From: Devosia sp.
GTDB taxonomy: Bacteria > Pseudomonadota > Alphaproteobacteria > Rhizobiales > Devosiaceae
NCBI RefSeq assembly: GCF_025809055.1
Contig: NZ_CP075529.1
Coordinates: 1,426,001 to 1,490,000, forward strand
Length of the DNA: 64,000 nt
Direction of reading: 5' to 3'
Each line of letters begins with the position of its first letter. Position 1 is the stretch's first letter. Both the position numbers and the translations under genes were made by a program. Below are positions 49,049 to 56,947 of the stretch, in pieces. Below the pieces are notes generated by a model. The model saw only the letters and a program-made list of their open reading frames with translations. It searched no databases and had not been told where the DNA came from.

Positions 49049-49100
49049 AACTCTTTACGCCGTACAAAGTTATGTTAAACGTTGTGCGGCGTATAGAGTT
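49049..49100. promoter_or_regulatory. TetR-type operator palindrome
   Basis: Two 19-bp arms, AACTCTTTACGCCGTACAA at 49049-49067 and the inverted copy at 49082-49100, match at 17 of 19 positions around a 14-base centre. It lies in the divergent promoter region between the regulator and ABC genes. Confidence 0.8.
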
Positions 49101-49169
49101 TAAGGCGCGCGGCAATAAATGTCGAGCGCGCCTGATCTGTCGCAATCGTCACAGGCAAGGGGAGCAAGG

Positions 49170-50132
49170 ATGATACATGCACGGGATTTGACCCGCAGCT
49201 TCAAGACCAAGACCGGATTGGTGGAGGCCGTGCGGGGCCTGAGCCTTGACGTGGCTGAGGGGGAACTGGTGGCGTTTCTCGGACCCAACGGGGCGGGAAA
49301 ATCGACGTCTGTGCGGATGCTGACGACATTGCTGCCCCCCAGCTCAGGCAGCGCCAGCGTGGCAGGCTCGGATATCGGAACCGACCCGGCCGGTGTGCGC
49401 CGAAAAATCGGTTATGTGGGCCAGGGGAGCGGCGCCGGACAGTATTACAAGCTGCGCGACGAGCTGCTGACCCAGGGTGCGGCCATGCGCATGGACCCGG
49501 CAGCGGCCCGGAGGCGGGCCGACGAACTGCTTGGCATGCTGGAACTGACGGGTATGGAAGATCGGATCGGCTCGACCCTCTCGGGCGGGCAGAAGCGGCG
49601 GCTCGACGTGGCGCTGGGGCTGATGCACAGCCCGAGCCTGTTGTTCCTGGATGAACCCTCAACCGGCCTTGATCCGCACAGTCGTGCCAATCTCTGGGAG
49701 CATGTGTTGCGGCTGCGGCGGGAAACCGGGATGACCATCTTTCTCACCACGCACTATCTGGACGAGGCCGACACCATGGCCGAGCGGGTCCTGGTCATGG
49801 ATCACGGCCAACTCATCGCCGATGACACCCCTGCCCGTCTCAAGGCCAATCTGGCCGGCGACCGGATCAGTATAGGGTTGGCCAATAGCGACAAGGCCCT
49901 GGCCGCCGAGCTGGCGCAGAACCTGCCCCAGGCCCGGGATGTGGTGGTGGAGGATTGCAAGATCCTGGTCACGGTTCGCGAGGGCGAGGCGCTGCTGCCC
50001 GAATTCATCCGGCGGCTGCACGAAAAGGGCGTCGATGTCGCCACCGCCTCGGTACGCCGTCCGACGCTGGATGACGTGTTTCTGGGCCTGACCGGCCGGT
50101 CGCTGCGCGAAGCGCAGGCGGCAGCGGCCTGA
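49170..50132 (+). CDS. DrrA-type ABC transporter ATP-binding protein
   Basis: The protein has 320 residues. Walker A is FLGPNGAGKSTS, the signature LSGGQKRRLDVA, Walker B LLFLDEPSTGLDP, and the switch TTHYLDEADTMA. The C-terminal extension (about 225-320) matches the daunorubicin-resistance ATPase subfamily. The start at 49170 is chosen because GGGGAGCAAGG precedes it. It is followed 13 bp later by its permease. Confidence 0.93.
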   Translation: MIHARDLTRSFKTKTGLVEAVRGLSLDVAEGELVAFLGPNGAGKSTSVRMLTTLLPPSSGSASVAGSDIGTDPAGVRRKIGYVGQGSGAGQYYKLRDELLTQGAAMRMDPAAARRRADELLGMLELTGMEDRIGSTLSGGQKRRLDVALGLMHSPSLLFLDEPSTGLDPHSRANLWEHVLRLRRETGMTIFLTTHYLDEADTMAERVLVMDHGQLIADDTPARLKANLAGDRISIGLANSDKALAAELAQNLPQARDVVVEDCKILVTVREGEALLPEFIRRLHEKGVDVATASVRRPTLDDVFLGLTGRSLREAQAAAA

Positions 50133-50145
50133 GAGGAGAAGCAAG

Positions 50146-50898
50146 ATGGACTTTCTTTATGACGTGAAGACCTCCTTCGTGCGGGAAATGAAACCGCTGA
50201 TCTCCGGATGGGTCTGGCTGGCCTTCGGACTGGTGCAGCCGCTGCTCTATATCGGGCTGTTCGTGCCCCTGCTGGGCGATGTGGGCGGCGACGGCGTTTC
50301 GGCATTGCAATGGTTCATCCCCGGCATGATGGTCATGCTGACCCTGTTCGGGACCGCCATGGTGGGCTGGAGTCTGACCGAGGAATTGCTCTCGGGCGTA
50401 CTCGAGCGCTTCCTCGCCACCCCGATGAGCCGACCGGCGATCCTGATGGGCCGGGCGCTCAAGGAGATGTTCCCGCTCTTCTTCCAGGCGGTGGTGATGA
50501 TCGTGATCGCCGTGCCATTCGGGCTGCGGCTGTTTCCGGTCGAAATGCTCTATGGCCTGGTCCTGCTTGGACTGTTCGGCGTCGGCGTGGCAGCTTTGTC
50601 CTATGCACTGGCCATAGCCGCCAAGAACAACACCTCGCTGTTCTACATGGTCAGCCAGTCGGTGGCGCTGCCGCTGATGCTGCTGGGCGGGGTGCTGCTG
50701 CCGCTCGACGGCGGTCCGGATTGGCTGTACATCGCCTCGCGTTTCAATCCGCTGACCTATCTGATCGAAGCCGAGCGGGCCCTGTTCGTGGGTGAGCTTT
50801 TCAACGTGACGGTTCTATACGGCACGGTGGTGGTCGGCGTAACGCTGGTCGTCGGACTGGCCGTGGGCGCCACCGCGATACGCCGGGCCAGCCTATGA
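50146..50898 (+). CDS. ABC-2-type permease, DrrB-like
   Basis: The protein has 250 residues with six membrane segments. The ABC-2 pattern is clear in LVQPLLYIGLFVPLLGDVGG, FIPGMMVMLTLFGTAMVGWS and SGVLERFLATPMSRPAILMG. It pairs with the preceding DrrA-type ATPase in a drug or lipid exporter. GAGGAGAAG lies before the start. Confidence 0.92.
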   Translation: MDFLYDVKTSFVREMKPLISGWVWLAFGLVQPLLYIGLFVPLLGDVGGDGVSALQWFIPGMMVMLTLFGTAMVGWSLTEELLSGVLERFLATPMSRPAILMGRALKEMFPLFFQAVVMIVIAVPFGLRLFPVEMLYGLVLLGLFGVGVAALSYALAIAAKNNTSLFYMVSQSVALPLMLLGGVLLPLDGGPDWLYIASRFNPLTYLIEAERALFVGELFNVTVLYGTVVVGVTLVVGLAVGATAIRRASL

Positions 50899-51000
50899 CG
50901 GCCTTGAGAAAAGTCGCGCCGGGGTTTGTCGAAATCCCGGCCGGTGCTTCGTCATCTGGGCAGCGGGCAGCAATGGGCTGGCCCAAAGGGGGAATGAAAG

Positions 51001-51372
51001 ATGAAAATTGCTGGTTGGGTTCTGACCGGGCTGATCGCCCTGTTCATGCTGGGTGCTTCGGTCGCGCCCAAACTCCTGCAGATGGACGTCGCCTATGACG
51101 CCATGGAGGTCATTGGCTGGCCGCCGAAATACCTGCTGCTGATCGGCGCGATCGAACTGGCCTGCGTGCTGCTGTTCGTCATTCCGCGCACGGCGCTGCT
51201 CGGGGCGGTCTTGTTCACCGGCTTGCTCGGGGCCTCGCTGGCGGCGAACCTGCGGGTCGACAATCCGATGTTCAGCCACACGCTGTTCTCGATCTATCTG
51301 GGTACGGCCACCTGGGTCGCGCTGTGGCTGCGGGACGAGCGGGTGCGGCGGGTCTTTCCGCTATTGAGCTGA
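51001..51372 (+). CDS. DoxX-like membrane protein
   Basis: The protein has 123 residues with four transmembrane helices: WVLTGLIALFMLGASVAPKL, YLLLIGAIELACVLLFVIPR, TALLGAVLFTGLLGASLAAN and HTLFSIYLGTATWVALWLRD. The layout is that of the DoxX/DUF6 small quinone-linked proteins. It follows the permease by 102 bp in the same direction and may be the third gene of the TetR-controlled unit. Confidence 0.85.
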   Translation: MKIAGWVLTGLIALFMLGASVAPKLLQMDVAYDAMEVIGWPPKYLLLIGAIELACVLLFVIPRTALLGAVLFTGLLGASLAANLRVDNPMFSHTLFSIYLGTATWVALWLRDERVRRVFPLLS

Positions 51373-51389
51373 ACCCGCCGAAACGCAAA

Positions 51390-51413
51390 CGGCGCCGCTC
51401 GAAAGCGGCGCCG
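51390..51413. terminator. Hairpin between convergent genes
   Basis: The perfect 10-bp stem CGGCGCCGCT/AGCGGCGCCG with loop CGAA sits between the DoxX-like gene and the convergent SH3b gene. No T-run is present, so use as an intrinsic terminator is uncertain. Confidence 0.5.
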
Positions 51414-51435
51414 GACTGACCAGGAAGCACTGACC

Positions 51436-52074
51436 TCAGAAGGTCTGATAGCTGGTAATCGTGTTGTTGTAGAAGCCCAGATTGGGGCGATCGGTCGAGA
51501 CCGTCGCGCAACTTCCGGCATACCAGGCATTGGTGCAGACCGTGACCTGGGCGCCGCCATAGACGCGGATGGACGAGATGGAATTGTTCCAGCCACCGGC
51601 AATGGCAGGCTCGTTGACGCCGGCCGCGACGCAGAACTGGGCGCCGGTAAAATTGCTGTTCTTCCAGAAGCACACCTTGGGCGTGGGGGCCGGCGGCGGC
51701 GGGGGCGGCGGTGCGTCACCGATGCCGAAGGAGAAGCTGGGGCCACCCGGGCCGACGGTTACCCCGAAATTGAACGGGATATCGGACGACGAGCTGCCGC
51801 CGCCGCCACCGCCGGAGGTCGCAGCCAGGTAGTTCTTGGACACCCAGCCATCGGTGCCGCCGCTGCGGTCGACGAAACACCAGTTGCCCTGGCACTGCTT
51901 GACGTCGACAGCTTCGCCGGTGGAGAGCGTGCCGACCTTGGCATAGCCGGTGCCGGGACCGGTGCGGACATTGACATTGCCGGTGGCGACACCGGGGACG
52001 GCCCAGGCGGCCGAAGTGGAGATGATGGACACGAGCGCGACGGCGGTGCCCAGAGTGATGCGTTTGACGGACAT
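51436..52074 (-). CDS. Secreted SH3b plus crystallin/I36-like protein 1
   Basis: The protein has 212 residues. Signal peptide at 1-25; bacterial SH3 domain at about 28-85 (NVNVRTGPGTGYAKVGTL, QCQGNWCFVDRS, DGWVSKNYLA). A Gly/Ser linker leads to FGVTVGPGGPSFSFGIGD, a Pro-run, and a C-terminal beta/gamma-crystallin or peptidase-inhibitor I36-like domain (VCFWKNSNFTGAQFCVAAG, WNNSISSIRVYG). It probably binds cell wall or extracellular ligands. It is the last of three tandem relatives. Confidence 0.82.
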   Translation of the reverse strand: MSVKRITLGTAVALVSIISTSAAWAVPGVATGNVNVRTGPGTGYAKVGTLSTGEAVDVKQCQGNWCFVDRSGGTDGWVSKNYLAATSGGGGGGSSSSDIPFNFGVTVGPGGPSFSFGIGDAPPPPPPPAPTPKVCFWKNSNFTGAQFCVAAGVNEPAIAGGWNNSISSIRVYGGAQVTVCTNAWYAGSCATVSTDRPNLGFYNNTITSYQTF

Positions 52075-52227
52075 TGTGGTTCCCTCTGTTTCTGCGCGGT
52101 GATTGTCCACCGCGTTTCTGAGGGGATTAGGCGCCTTTGGCCCTGAACTGGCGCTGAATGCACCATTTAGGCAGGGCGCCCGAAAGCGGCCGGAATCCGG
52201 CCACACCTATGAACAGATGCCCTGTTC

Positions 52228-52800
52228 TCAATAGACGCGGATCGAGGACAGGGACCGGCGCAGATATTGGTCGAGCACCGGCTGGTCGCTGATGATGCGC
52301 TCGCAATAGGATTGGAACTTGCGGTCGCGGCAGGCCGCGGCGGAGACATCGCCGGTGATGCGCACCGAGGAAAACACGTTGTCGAGCCCCCACAGCGCCA
52401 GGTCGTTGAACACCTCGCCCGGCCCGGCGCAGAGGGCGCGACCGCTAAAATGAGTGCCGGTATAGAAGCAGACTTCGCCCGGCCCGCCGGCCCCATAGTT
52501 GAGGCGCGGGCCGGTCCGCGGCCAGGCCGGGGTCTGGCCAAAGCCGATATGGTAGCGGTCGGCCCAGCCGCGGCCGCCCGGGCCATCGACCAGGCACCAC
52601 AATTCCTGGCAGCGCAGGATATGGATGGCGACCTTGCCTTCGATCTCGCCGGAGCGGTCATAGGCCGGCCCCGGGCCGCTGCGCAATTCTAGCGTCTTGC
52701 GGCTCCAGCCATGGCTGCCCGGCGCGTCGTCGGCCTGCGCCGGAGCCATCAGGGCAGTGAAGAGGCTGGCGAGCAGCACGACAAAGGCAGCAAAGCGCAT
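52228..52800 (-). CDS. Secreted SH3b plus crystallin/I36-like protein 2
   Basis: The protein has 190 residues with a signal peptide at 1-23 and a diverged SH3b domain (LELRSGPGPAYDRSGEIE, RCQELWCLVDGPGGRGWADR). The I36/crystallin-like part is at about 105-190 (EVCFYTGTHFSGRALCAGPG, LDNVFSSVRITG, and a terminal RSLSSIRVY). The linker lacks the GPxGPSF motif of its two neighbours. Same strand and spacing suggest an expanded paralogous cluster. Confidence 0.8.
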   Translation of the reverse strand: MRFAAFVVLLASLFTALMAPAQADDAPGSHGWSRKTLELRSGPGPAYDRSGEIEGKVAIHILRCQELWCLVDGPGGRGWADRYHIGFGQTPAWPRTGPRLNYGAGGPGEVCFYTGTHFSGRALCAGPGEVFNDLALWGLDNVFSSVRITGDVSAAACRDRKFQSYCERIISDQPVLDQYLRRSLSSIRVY

Positions 52801-52910
52801 GGAGGCACCCGAATTTCTGGACCGGCAACAGGTTAGCCCGCCGCGCCGGGCATTGCAAAGCAAAGTGCCGCCCTTTTGGGGCGGCACCGAAGGTCTGTCT
52901 GTCGCGCGTG

Positions 52911-53579
52911 TTAGCGGATGCGGATCGACTGGATGTAGTCGTCAAAATCACCCAGCGAATAGGCGCTGGTCGCATAGGTGCGGCAATTGCGGAAATCGGG
53001 CTCGGTGCACACTTCCACGGCCAGGCGATTGTCATTGCCGATCGAAGAGATCCGGTCGTTCCAGCCGCCCAGATTGCGGACACGGTCACCCTGCTTGAGG
53101 CAGAAGCTGATGCCGCGCAGGTTCTGGTTGTCATAGAAGCAGGCCTGGGCAACCGGCTCGGGTTCCGGACGCGGCGGGCGCGGCGGCTGGGGTTGCGGCT
53201 GCGGCTGCGGTTGGTTGCCGACGCCGATATTGAACGAGGGACCATTGGGTCCAATGGTGAAGCCGAAGCTCAGGCCCGGCTGCTGCGGATTGACCGGGCG
53301 GCCATCGGCAGCCAGGTAATTGGCCGAAACCCAGCCATCGGGGCCCGAACGCACCACATAGCACCACGAACCCTGGCAGCGCTGCACATCGACGCGTTCG
53401 CCACGGGCTGCGGTATCGACGACCTGGAAGCCCGTGCCCGGACCGGTGCGCACGTTGACATGGGTGGTCACCGTGCCGGGAGCCGCCTGGGCGGCCGGCA
53501 GGAACACCACCACGGCAGCGGCCGCAACGGCGATACCGGTGACGACATTCAGCAGTTTCTTGCGCATTTGACGATGCAT
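52911..53579 (-). CDS. Secreted SH3b plus crystallin/I36-like protein 3
   Basis: The protein has 222 residues. Signal peptide at about 1-33; SH3b domain (HVNVRTGPGTGFQVVDTA, RCQGSWCYVVRSGPDGWVSA). The linker LSFGFTIGPNGPSFNIGVGN is shared with protein 1, followed by a Pro/Gln run (PQPQPQPQPP) and the crystallin-like C-terminus (ACFYDNQNLRGISFCLKQGD, WNDRISSIGNDN). The start at 53579 has GAGGGAG upstream; a second Met lies four codons in. Confidence 0.82.
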   Translation of the reverse strand: MHRQMRKKLLNVVTGIAVAAAAVVVFLPAAQAAPGTVTTHVNVRTGPGTGFQVVDTAARGERVDVQRCQGSWCYVVRSGPDGWVSANYLAADGRPVNPQQPGLSFGFTIGPNGPSFNIGVGNQPQPQPQPQPPRPPRPEPEPVAQACFYDNQNLRGISFCLKQGDRVRNLGGWNDRISSIGNDNRLAVEVCTEPDFRNCRTYATSAYSLGDFDDYIQSIRIR

Positions 53580-53784
53580 TTCTACGCTCCCTCTGCGGCG
53601 TTGGTCCGGCTCCGAACATTCGGAGCGACGCGATCGGCCACGCCGGCCTTTTGAAAATCTATGCCCAGGAACGGGGAAAGCAGACAAATAGTTCCTCGCA
53701 CCAGGCGACGAACACAGGCTGCAGAGCCGCAGGGCAGTTCACATGAACAAAATCATCGTGAAGATGAATGCAGGCTGAACGGCC

Positions 53785-54183
53785 TCAGCCGGCTGGCGCG
53801 CCGCCAATGACCCGCTTGCGGCCCTGCTCGTCCAGCGCCACATAGACGAACCGCGCCTCGGTCACCTTCTGGCGGTCGTCCAGCCGATTGCGGCGAACCC
53901 AGGCCTCCAGGCCAACCGTGACCGATGTGGTCCCCAGCCGTTCGATCCTGGTATAGACGCACAGCACATCGCCAACCTTGACCGGGGCGATAAAGGTCAT
54001 GGCCTCTACAGCCACCGTGACCACGCGGCCCTGCACCTTTTCGACAGCGGCAATGGCGCCGGCAATGTCCATCTGGCTCATCACCCAGCCGCCAAAGATA
54101 TCCCCGGCCGGATTGGTATCGGCCGGCATGGCCAGAGTGCGGATGGTCAGCGTACCGGTCGGCTCGGCGGCATTAGGCTGCAT
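53785..54183 (-). CDS. Acyl-CoA thioesterase, YciA-like hotdog protein
   Basis: The protein has 132 residues. Hotdog-fold landmarks are the catalytic-helix region TNPAGDIFGGWVMSQMDIAG and VAVEAMTFIAPVKVGDVLCV. It hydrolyses acyl-CoA thioesters in the cytosol. The start at 54183 lies 2 bp behind the tdk stop codon, so the two are transcribed together. Confidence 0.92.
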   Translation of the reverse strand: MQPNAAEPTGTLTIRTLAMPADTNPAGDIFGGWVMSQMDIAGAIAAVEKVQGRVVTVAVEAMTFIAPVKVGDVLCVYTRIERLGTTSVTVGLEAWVRRNRLDDRQKVTEARFVYVALDEQGRKRVIGGAPAG

Positions 54184-54185
54184 GA

Positions 54186-54779
54186 TCAGGGTCCTTTCAC
54201 CGGCCAGCGGCCAACAGCTTCTTCCCAATGCTTGCGGCACAGGGACAGATAGACCGATTTTTCGATGGCGACCTGGTCGCCGTCGGTCAGCACGCGGCCG
54301 CTCAAGTCCTGGCGCACCACCATGGTCGCCTTGGCGCCACAGGTGCAGATGGTGCGGATTTCGCGCATGATGTCGGCCACGGCGAGCAGTTCCATCGATC
54401 CGGGAAACAGCTTGCCCTGGAAATCGGTGCGCAGGCCATAGCACATGACCGGGATCTTGAGCCGATCCGCCACCCGCGCCAGTTCCCATACCTGCTCGCG
54501 CGTCAGAAACTGCGCCTCATCGACAAAGACGCAATCGACCTGGGATTGCTCGTGCTCGTCGCGGATGACATTGTAGAGGTCGTCGCCGGCCGCATAGAGC
54601 TCGGCCTCCTCGGAAATGCCGATGCGCGAGGAAATCAGCCCGACGCCGCCCTCGGCATAGAGGGCCGAGGTGAACAGCAGCGGCCGCATGCCCCGTTCGC
54701 GATAGTTATAGGCCGCCTGCAGCAGCAAGGTGGACTTGCCGGCATTCATCGCCGCATAGGAAAAGTAGAGCTTGGCCAT
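54186..54779 (-). CDS. tdk: Thymidine kinase (type II)
   Basis: The protein has 197 residues. The P-loop is SYAAMNAGKSTLL, the catalytic region FVDEAQFL has Glu88, and the lasso/thymidine site follows with CTCGAKATMVVR and the Zn-binding cysteines (CTC, SLCRKHW). It phosphorylates thymidine for salvage. An intrinsic terminator-like hairpin lies 73 bp upstream of the start on the same strand (54852-54877). Confidence 0.95.
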   Translation of the reverse strand: MAKLYFSYAAMNAGKSTLLLQAAYNYRERGMRPLLFTSALYAEGGVGLISSRIGISEEAELYAAGDDLYNVIRDEHEQSQVDCVFVDEAQFLTREQVWELARVADRLKIPVMCYGLRTDFQGKLFPGSMELLAVADIMREIRTICTCGAKATMVVRQDLSGRVLTDGDQVAIEKSVYLSLCRKHWEEAVGRWPVKGP

Positions 54780-54851
54780 GGGTCCGCCTTCGTCCCTGGT
54801 GTTGTGACGCAGGCTGGCCCCCGGTGCGAGCCAAATTGTCGGCCGCTCCAC

Positions 54852-54877
54852 AAAAAAGAGGCCGCCCTCGGGCGGCC
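54852..54877 (-). terminator. Terminator-like hairpin in the tdk leader
   Basis: The stem GGCCGCCC/GGGCGGCC with a two-base loop is followed on the minus strand by TCTTTTTTG. No minus-strand gene lies between it and 55490. It may end a short leader RNA or attenuate tdk. Confidence 0.65.
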
Positions 54878-54879
54878 AG

Positions 54880-55093
54880 GACCGACTTGTCGGTCGCGAT
54901 GTTGCCTTGGCGGGGGAACATCGCATGGCCCTGCGGCGTTGGGGGACGCGGCTCGGGCGGTCCGGGCCAATGGGGACAGCCGGGACATGCCCAACCTATT
55001 GCCAGCATATGACGGGGCCGTGACGATCGTGTTCAGCCTGCGTTCATCCGTGCTAGAACAGGGTGCGCGCCACGGTGATCCGAGGAGTATTTC
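54880..55093. other. Rest of the 314-bp gap between tdk and the DUF2147 gene
   Basis: Apart from the hairpin at 54852-54877, nothing recognisable is seen. The last 30 bases hold the promoter-proximal region of the DUF2147 gene, with CGAGGAG before its start. Confidence 0.4.
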
Positions 55094-55480
55094 ATGAACC
55101 GACTGAGCAAATGGGCCCTGGCGATGGTCGTCGGGCTGACCACGATCGCCCCGGCTTTCGCATCCCCGGCAGGAACCTGGGAAATCGAATATCGCGATTC
55201 CCGCTATGACGTGACCCTGTGCGGTGACGGCACCGAATTGTGCGCCAAGCTGATCTGGCTGGGCAACGGGGCCGATACCGAAGAGAACCTGCCCTATCTC
55301 AACACCTTCCTGATCAACCAGGCCAAGCCCGATGGCGAAGGCCGCTGGAAGGGCGACCTGCACCTTTATGGCCAGACCGCCTCCGGCACCATCGAGCAGG
55401 TTTCGGACGATGAGATGACCATCACCGGATGCCTCTTCCTCGTCGCCTGCCGTACTTTCCGCATGTACCGCATGGACTGA
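55094..55480 (+). CDS. DUF2147 family secreted protein
   Basis: The protein has 128 residues with a signal peptide at 1-23 (LALAMVVGLTTIAPAFA-like WALAMVVGLTTIAPAFA-SPA). GTWEIEYRDSRYDVTLCGDG and CAKLIWLGN are the DUF2147 core; the family is a periplasmic beta-barrel fold of unknown function. Four cysteines could form two disulfides. CGAGGAG precedes the start. Confidence 0.87.
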   Translation: MNRLSKWALAMVVGLTTIAPAFASPAGTWEIEYRDSRYDVTLCGDGTELCAKLIWLGNGADTEENLPYLNTFLINQAKPDGEGRWKGDLHLYGQTASGTIEQVSDDEMTITGCLFLVACRTFRMYRMD

Positions 55481-55489
55481 CGCTTCGGC

Positions 55490-56395
55490 TCAGTTTGTGA
55501 TCCGGGGCGCATGGGCCCGCCGCCGCTGCCAGAGCGGCGGCAGCGCCTCGACCAGGATGATGGCGGCAAAAATCAGCGTCGCCCCGGCATAACCGATGAG
55601 CGGCAGCCGCTCACCCAGCACCAGCGCGCCACCCAATGCCGCAAAGAGGCTTTCCGCCGACAAAACGATCGCCGCATTGGCGGGCGGCACATGCTGCTGC
55701 GCCACGGCCTGCAGGGTAAAGCCGACCGCAGTCGAGAGCACCGCAGCATAGGCGATTTCCACCCAGCCTGCCGAAATGGCCGCAAAAGTCGGGGCCTCGG
55801 TGCCCAGGGCAATGGCCGATGCCAGCCCGCCCGCAACGAGAAAACTGATGCAGGACACGAAGATCGGCAGGCCCGTGGCCCTGGCAACGTGCCCCAGAAG
55901 GATCACGTGCATGGCCCAGAAGACGGCGCTGCCAACGATCAGCCAATCACCGGAATTGAAGCTCTCGAGCCCGCCGCCATTGAGATAGTAGATGCCGATC
56001 AGGGCCAGCGGCACGCCGGCAAAGACGATCGGATGCGGGCGGGTGCGGAACAGCAGAAATCCCAAGAGCGGCACGAAGAACACGTAGAGCCCGGTGAGAA
56101 AACCGCCATTGGTTGCCGTGGTGGTGGCAAGGCCCGCCTGCTGCAGCCAGGAGCCCAGAAAGAACACCATGCTCATGCCGGCAATGAACAGCCAATGCGT
56201 TCGCGTCAGCGCGATGGGCCGGCGGCGGCGCTCGTGCAGGGCCAGTGGCAGCACCAGCAAACCGCCCAGGAGATAGCGCACACCCGCAAAGCTCAGTGGC
56301 CCCATGCTGTCCATGGCCGATTTCTGGGCAATGAAGGCAAAGCCCCAGAACATGGTGCAGATCAACAGAAGGAGGGTAGCAAGGGGACGCGGCAT
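55490..56395 (-). CDS. EamA/DMT family transporter
   Basis: The protein has 301 residues with ten transmembrane segments in two EamA halves. The first is MPRPLATLLLLICTMFWGFA and AQKSAMDSMGPLSFAGVRYL; the second is WLIVGSAVFWAMHVILLGHV and further on. It is a metabolite exporter-type permease with unknown substrate. The start at 56395 is the family-typical MPRPLATLL; the frame extends far upstream without meaning. It converges with the DUF2147 gene. Confidence 0.88.
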   Translation of the reverse strand: MPRPLATLLLLICTMFWGFAFIAQKSAMDSMGPLSFAGVRYLLGGLLVLPLALHERRRRPIALTRTHWLFIAGMSMVFFLGSWLQQAGLATTTATNGGFLTGLYVFFVPLLGFLLFRTRPHPIVFAGVPLALIGIYYLNGGGLESFNSGDWLIVGSAVFWAMHVILLGHVARATGLPIFVSCISFLVAGGLASAIALGTEAPTFAAISAGWVEIAYAAVLSTAVGFTLQAVAQQHVPPANAAIVLSAESLFAALGGALVLGERLPLIGYAGATLIFAAIILVEALPPLWQRRRAHAPRITN

Positions 56396-56593
56396 GGGAC
56401 TTCCAGCTTTGGGACGCCATGCCATATCCTCCGACCCCCACGGCGCACAAGACATCTCGGCAGGAATGGCCTGCATTCCGGCGGACCAGACGCGGCGGAT
56501 GCACGCCAAGGGATCACCTCGCAAATAAACGGGAGCGCCTTGCATTTGCCGTATGTGGGATGGAGGACAGACAAGCCCGAAGCGGAGAAGCCC

Positions 56594-56947
56594 ATGCCTC
56601 GCTACAGTCTCGCCATGATCGCCCTGCTGGCCATGAGCCAGGCCGCGCTGGCCCAGCCGACCGCGCGGGCGAGCGGCACGGTCAATGTCCATGCCGGACC
56701 GGATAATCGCTATGAGGTCATCGGCCAACTTGCCGATGGCACCGAGGTGACACTCGAATATTGCACGCAGACCGACAGCGATTCCGATCGCGGCGGCATC
56801 GGCATGGGCGGGCATGTCCTATGGCCCGCCGGCTCGACCCAATGGTGCAAGATCACCGACTATGGCTGGGTGACCTATGGCTCGATCGTCGGCGAAGCCG
56901 CAAAAATCCACGTCACCCCGCCCGATTTCGCCGGGCCGGGCTGGTAG
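56594..56947 (+). CDS. Secreted SH3b domain protein
   Basis: The protein has 117 residues. The signal peptide at 1-20 (MIALLAMSQAALA-QPT) is followed by one bacterial SH3 domain: SGTVNVHAGPDNRYEVIGQL, then WCKITDYGWVTYGSIVG. The insertion TDSDSDRGGIGMGGHV is rich in Asp and Gly. It lacks the crystallin-like domain of the cluster at 51-53 kb. GGAGAAG lies before the start. Its stop directly abuts that of hemH. Confidence 0.82.
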   Translation: MPRYSLAMIALLAMSQAALAQPTARASGTVNVHAGPDNRYEVIGQLADGTEVTLEYCTQTDSDSDRGGIGMGGHVLWPAGSTQWCKITDYGWVTYGSIVGEAAKIHVTPPDFAGPGW

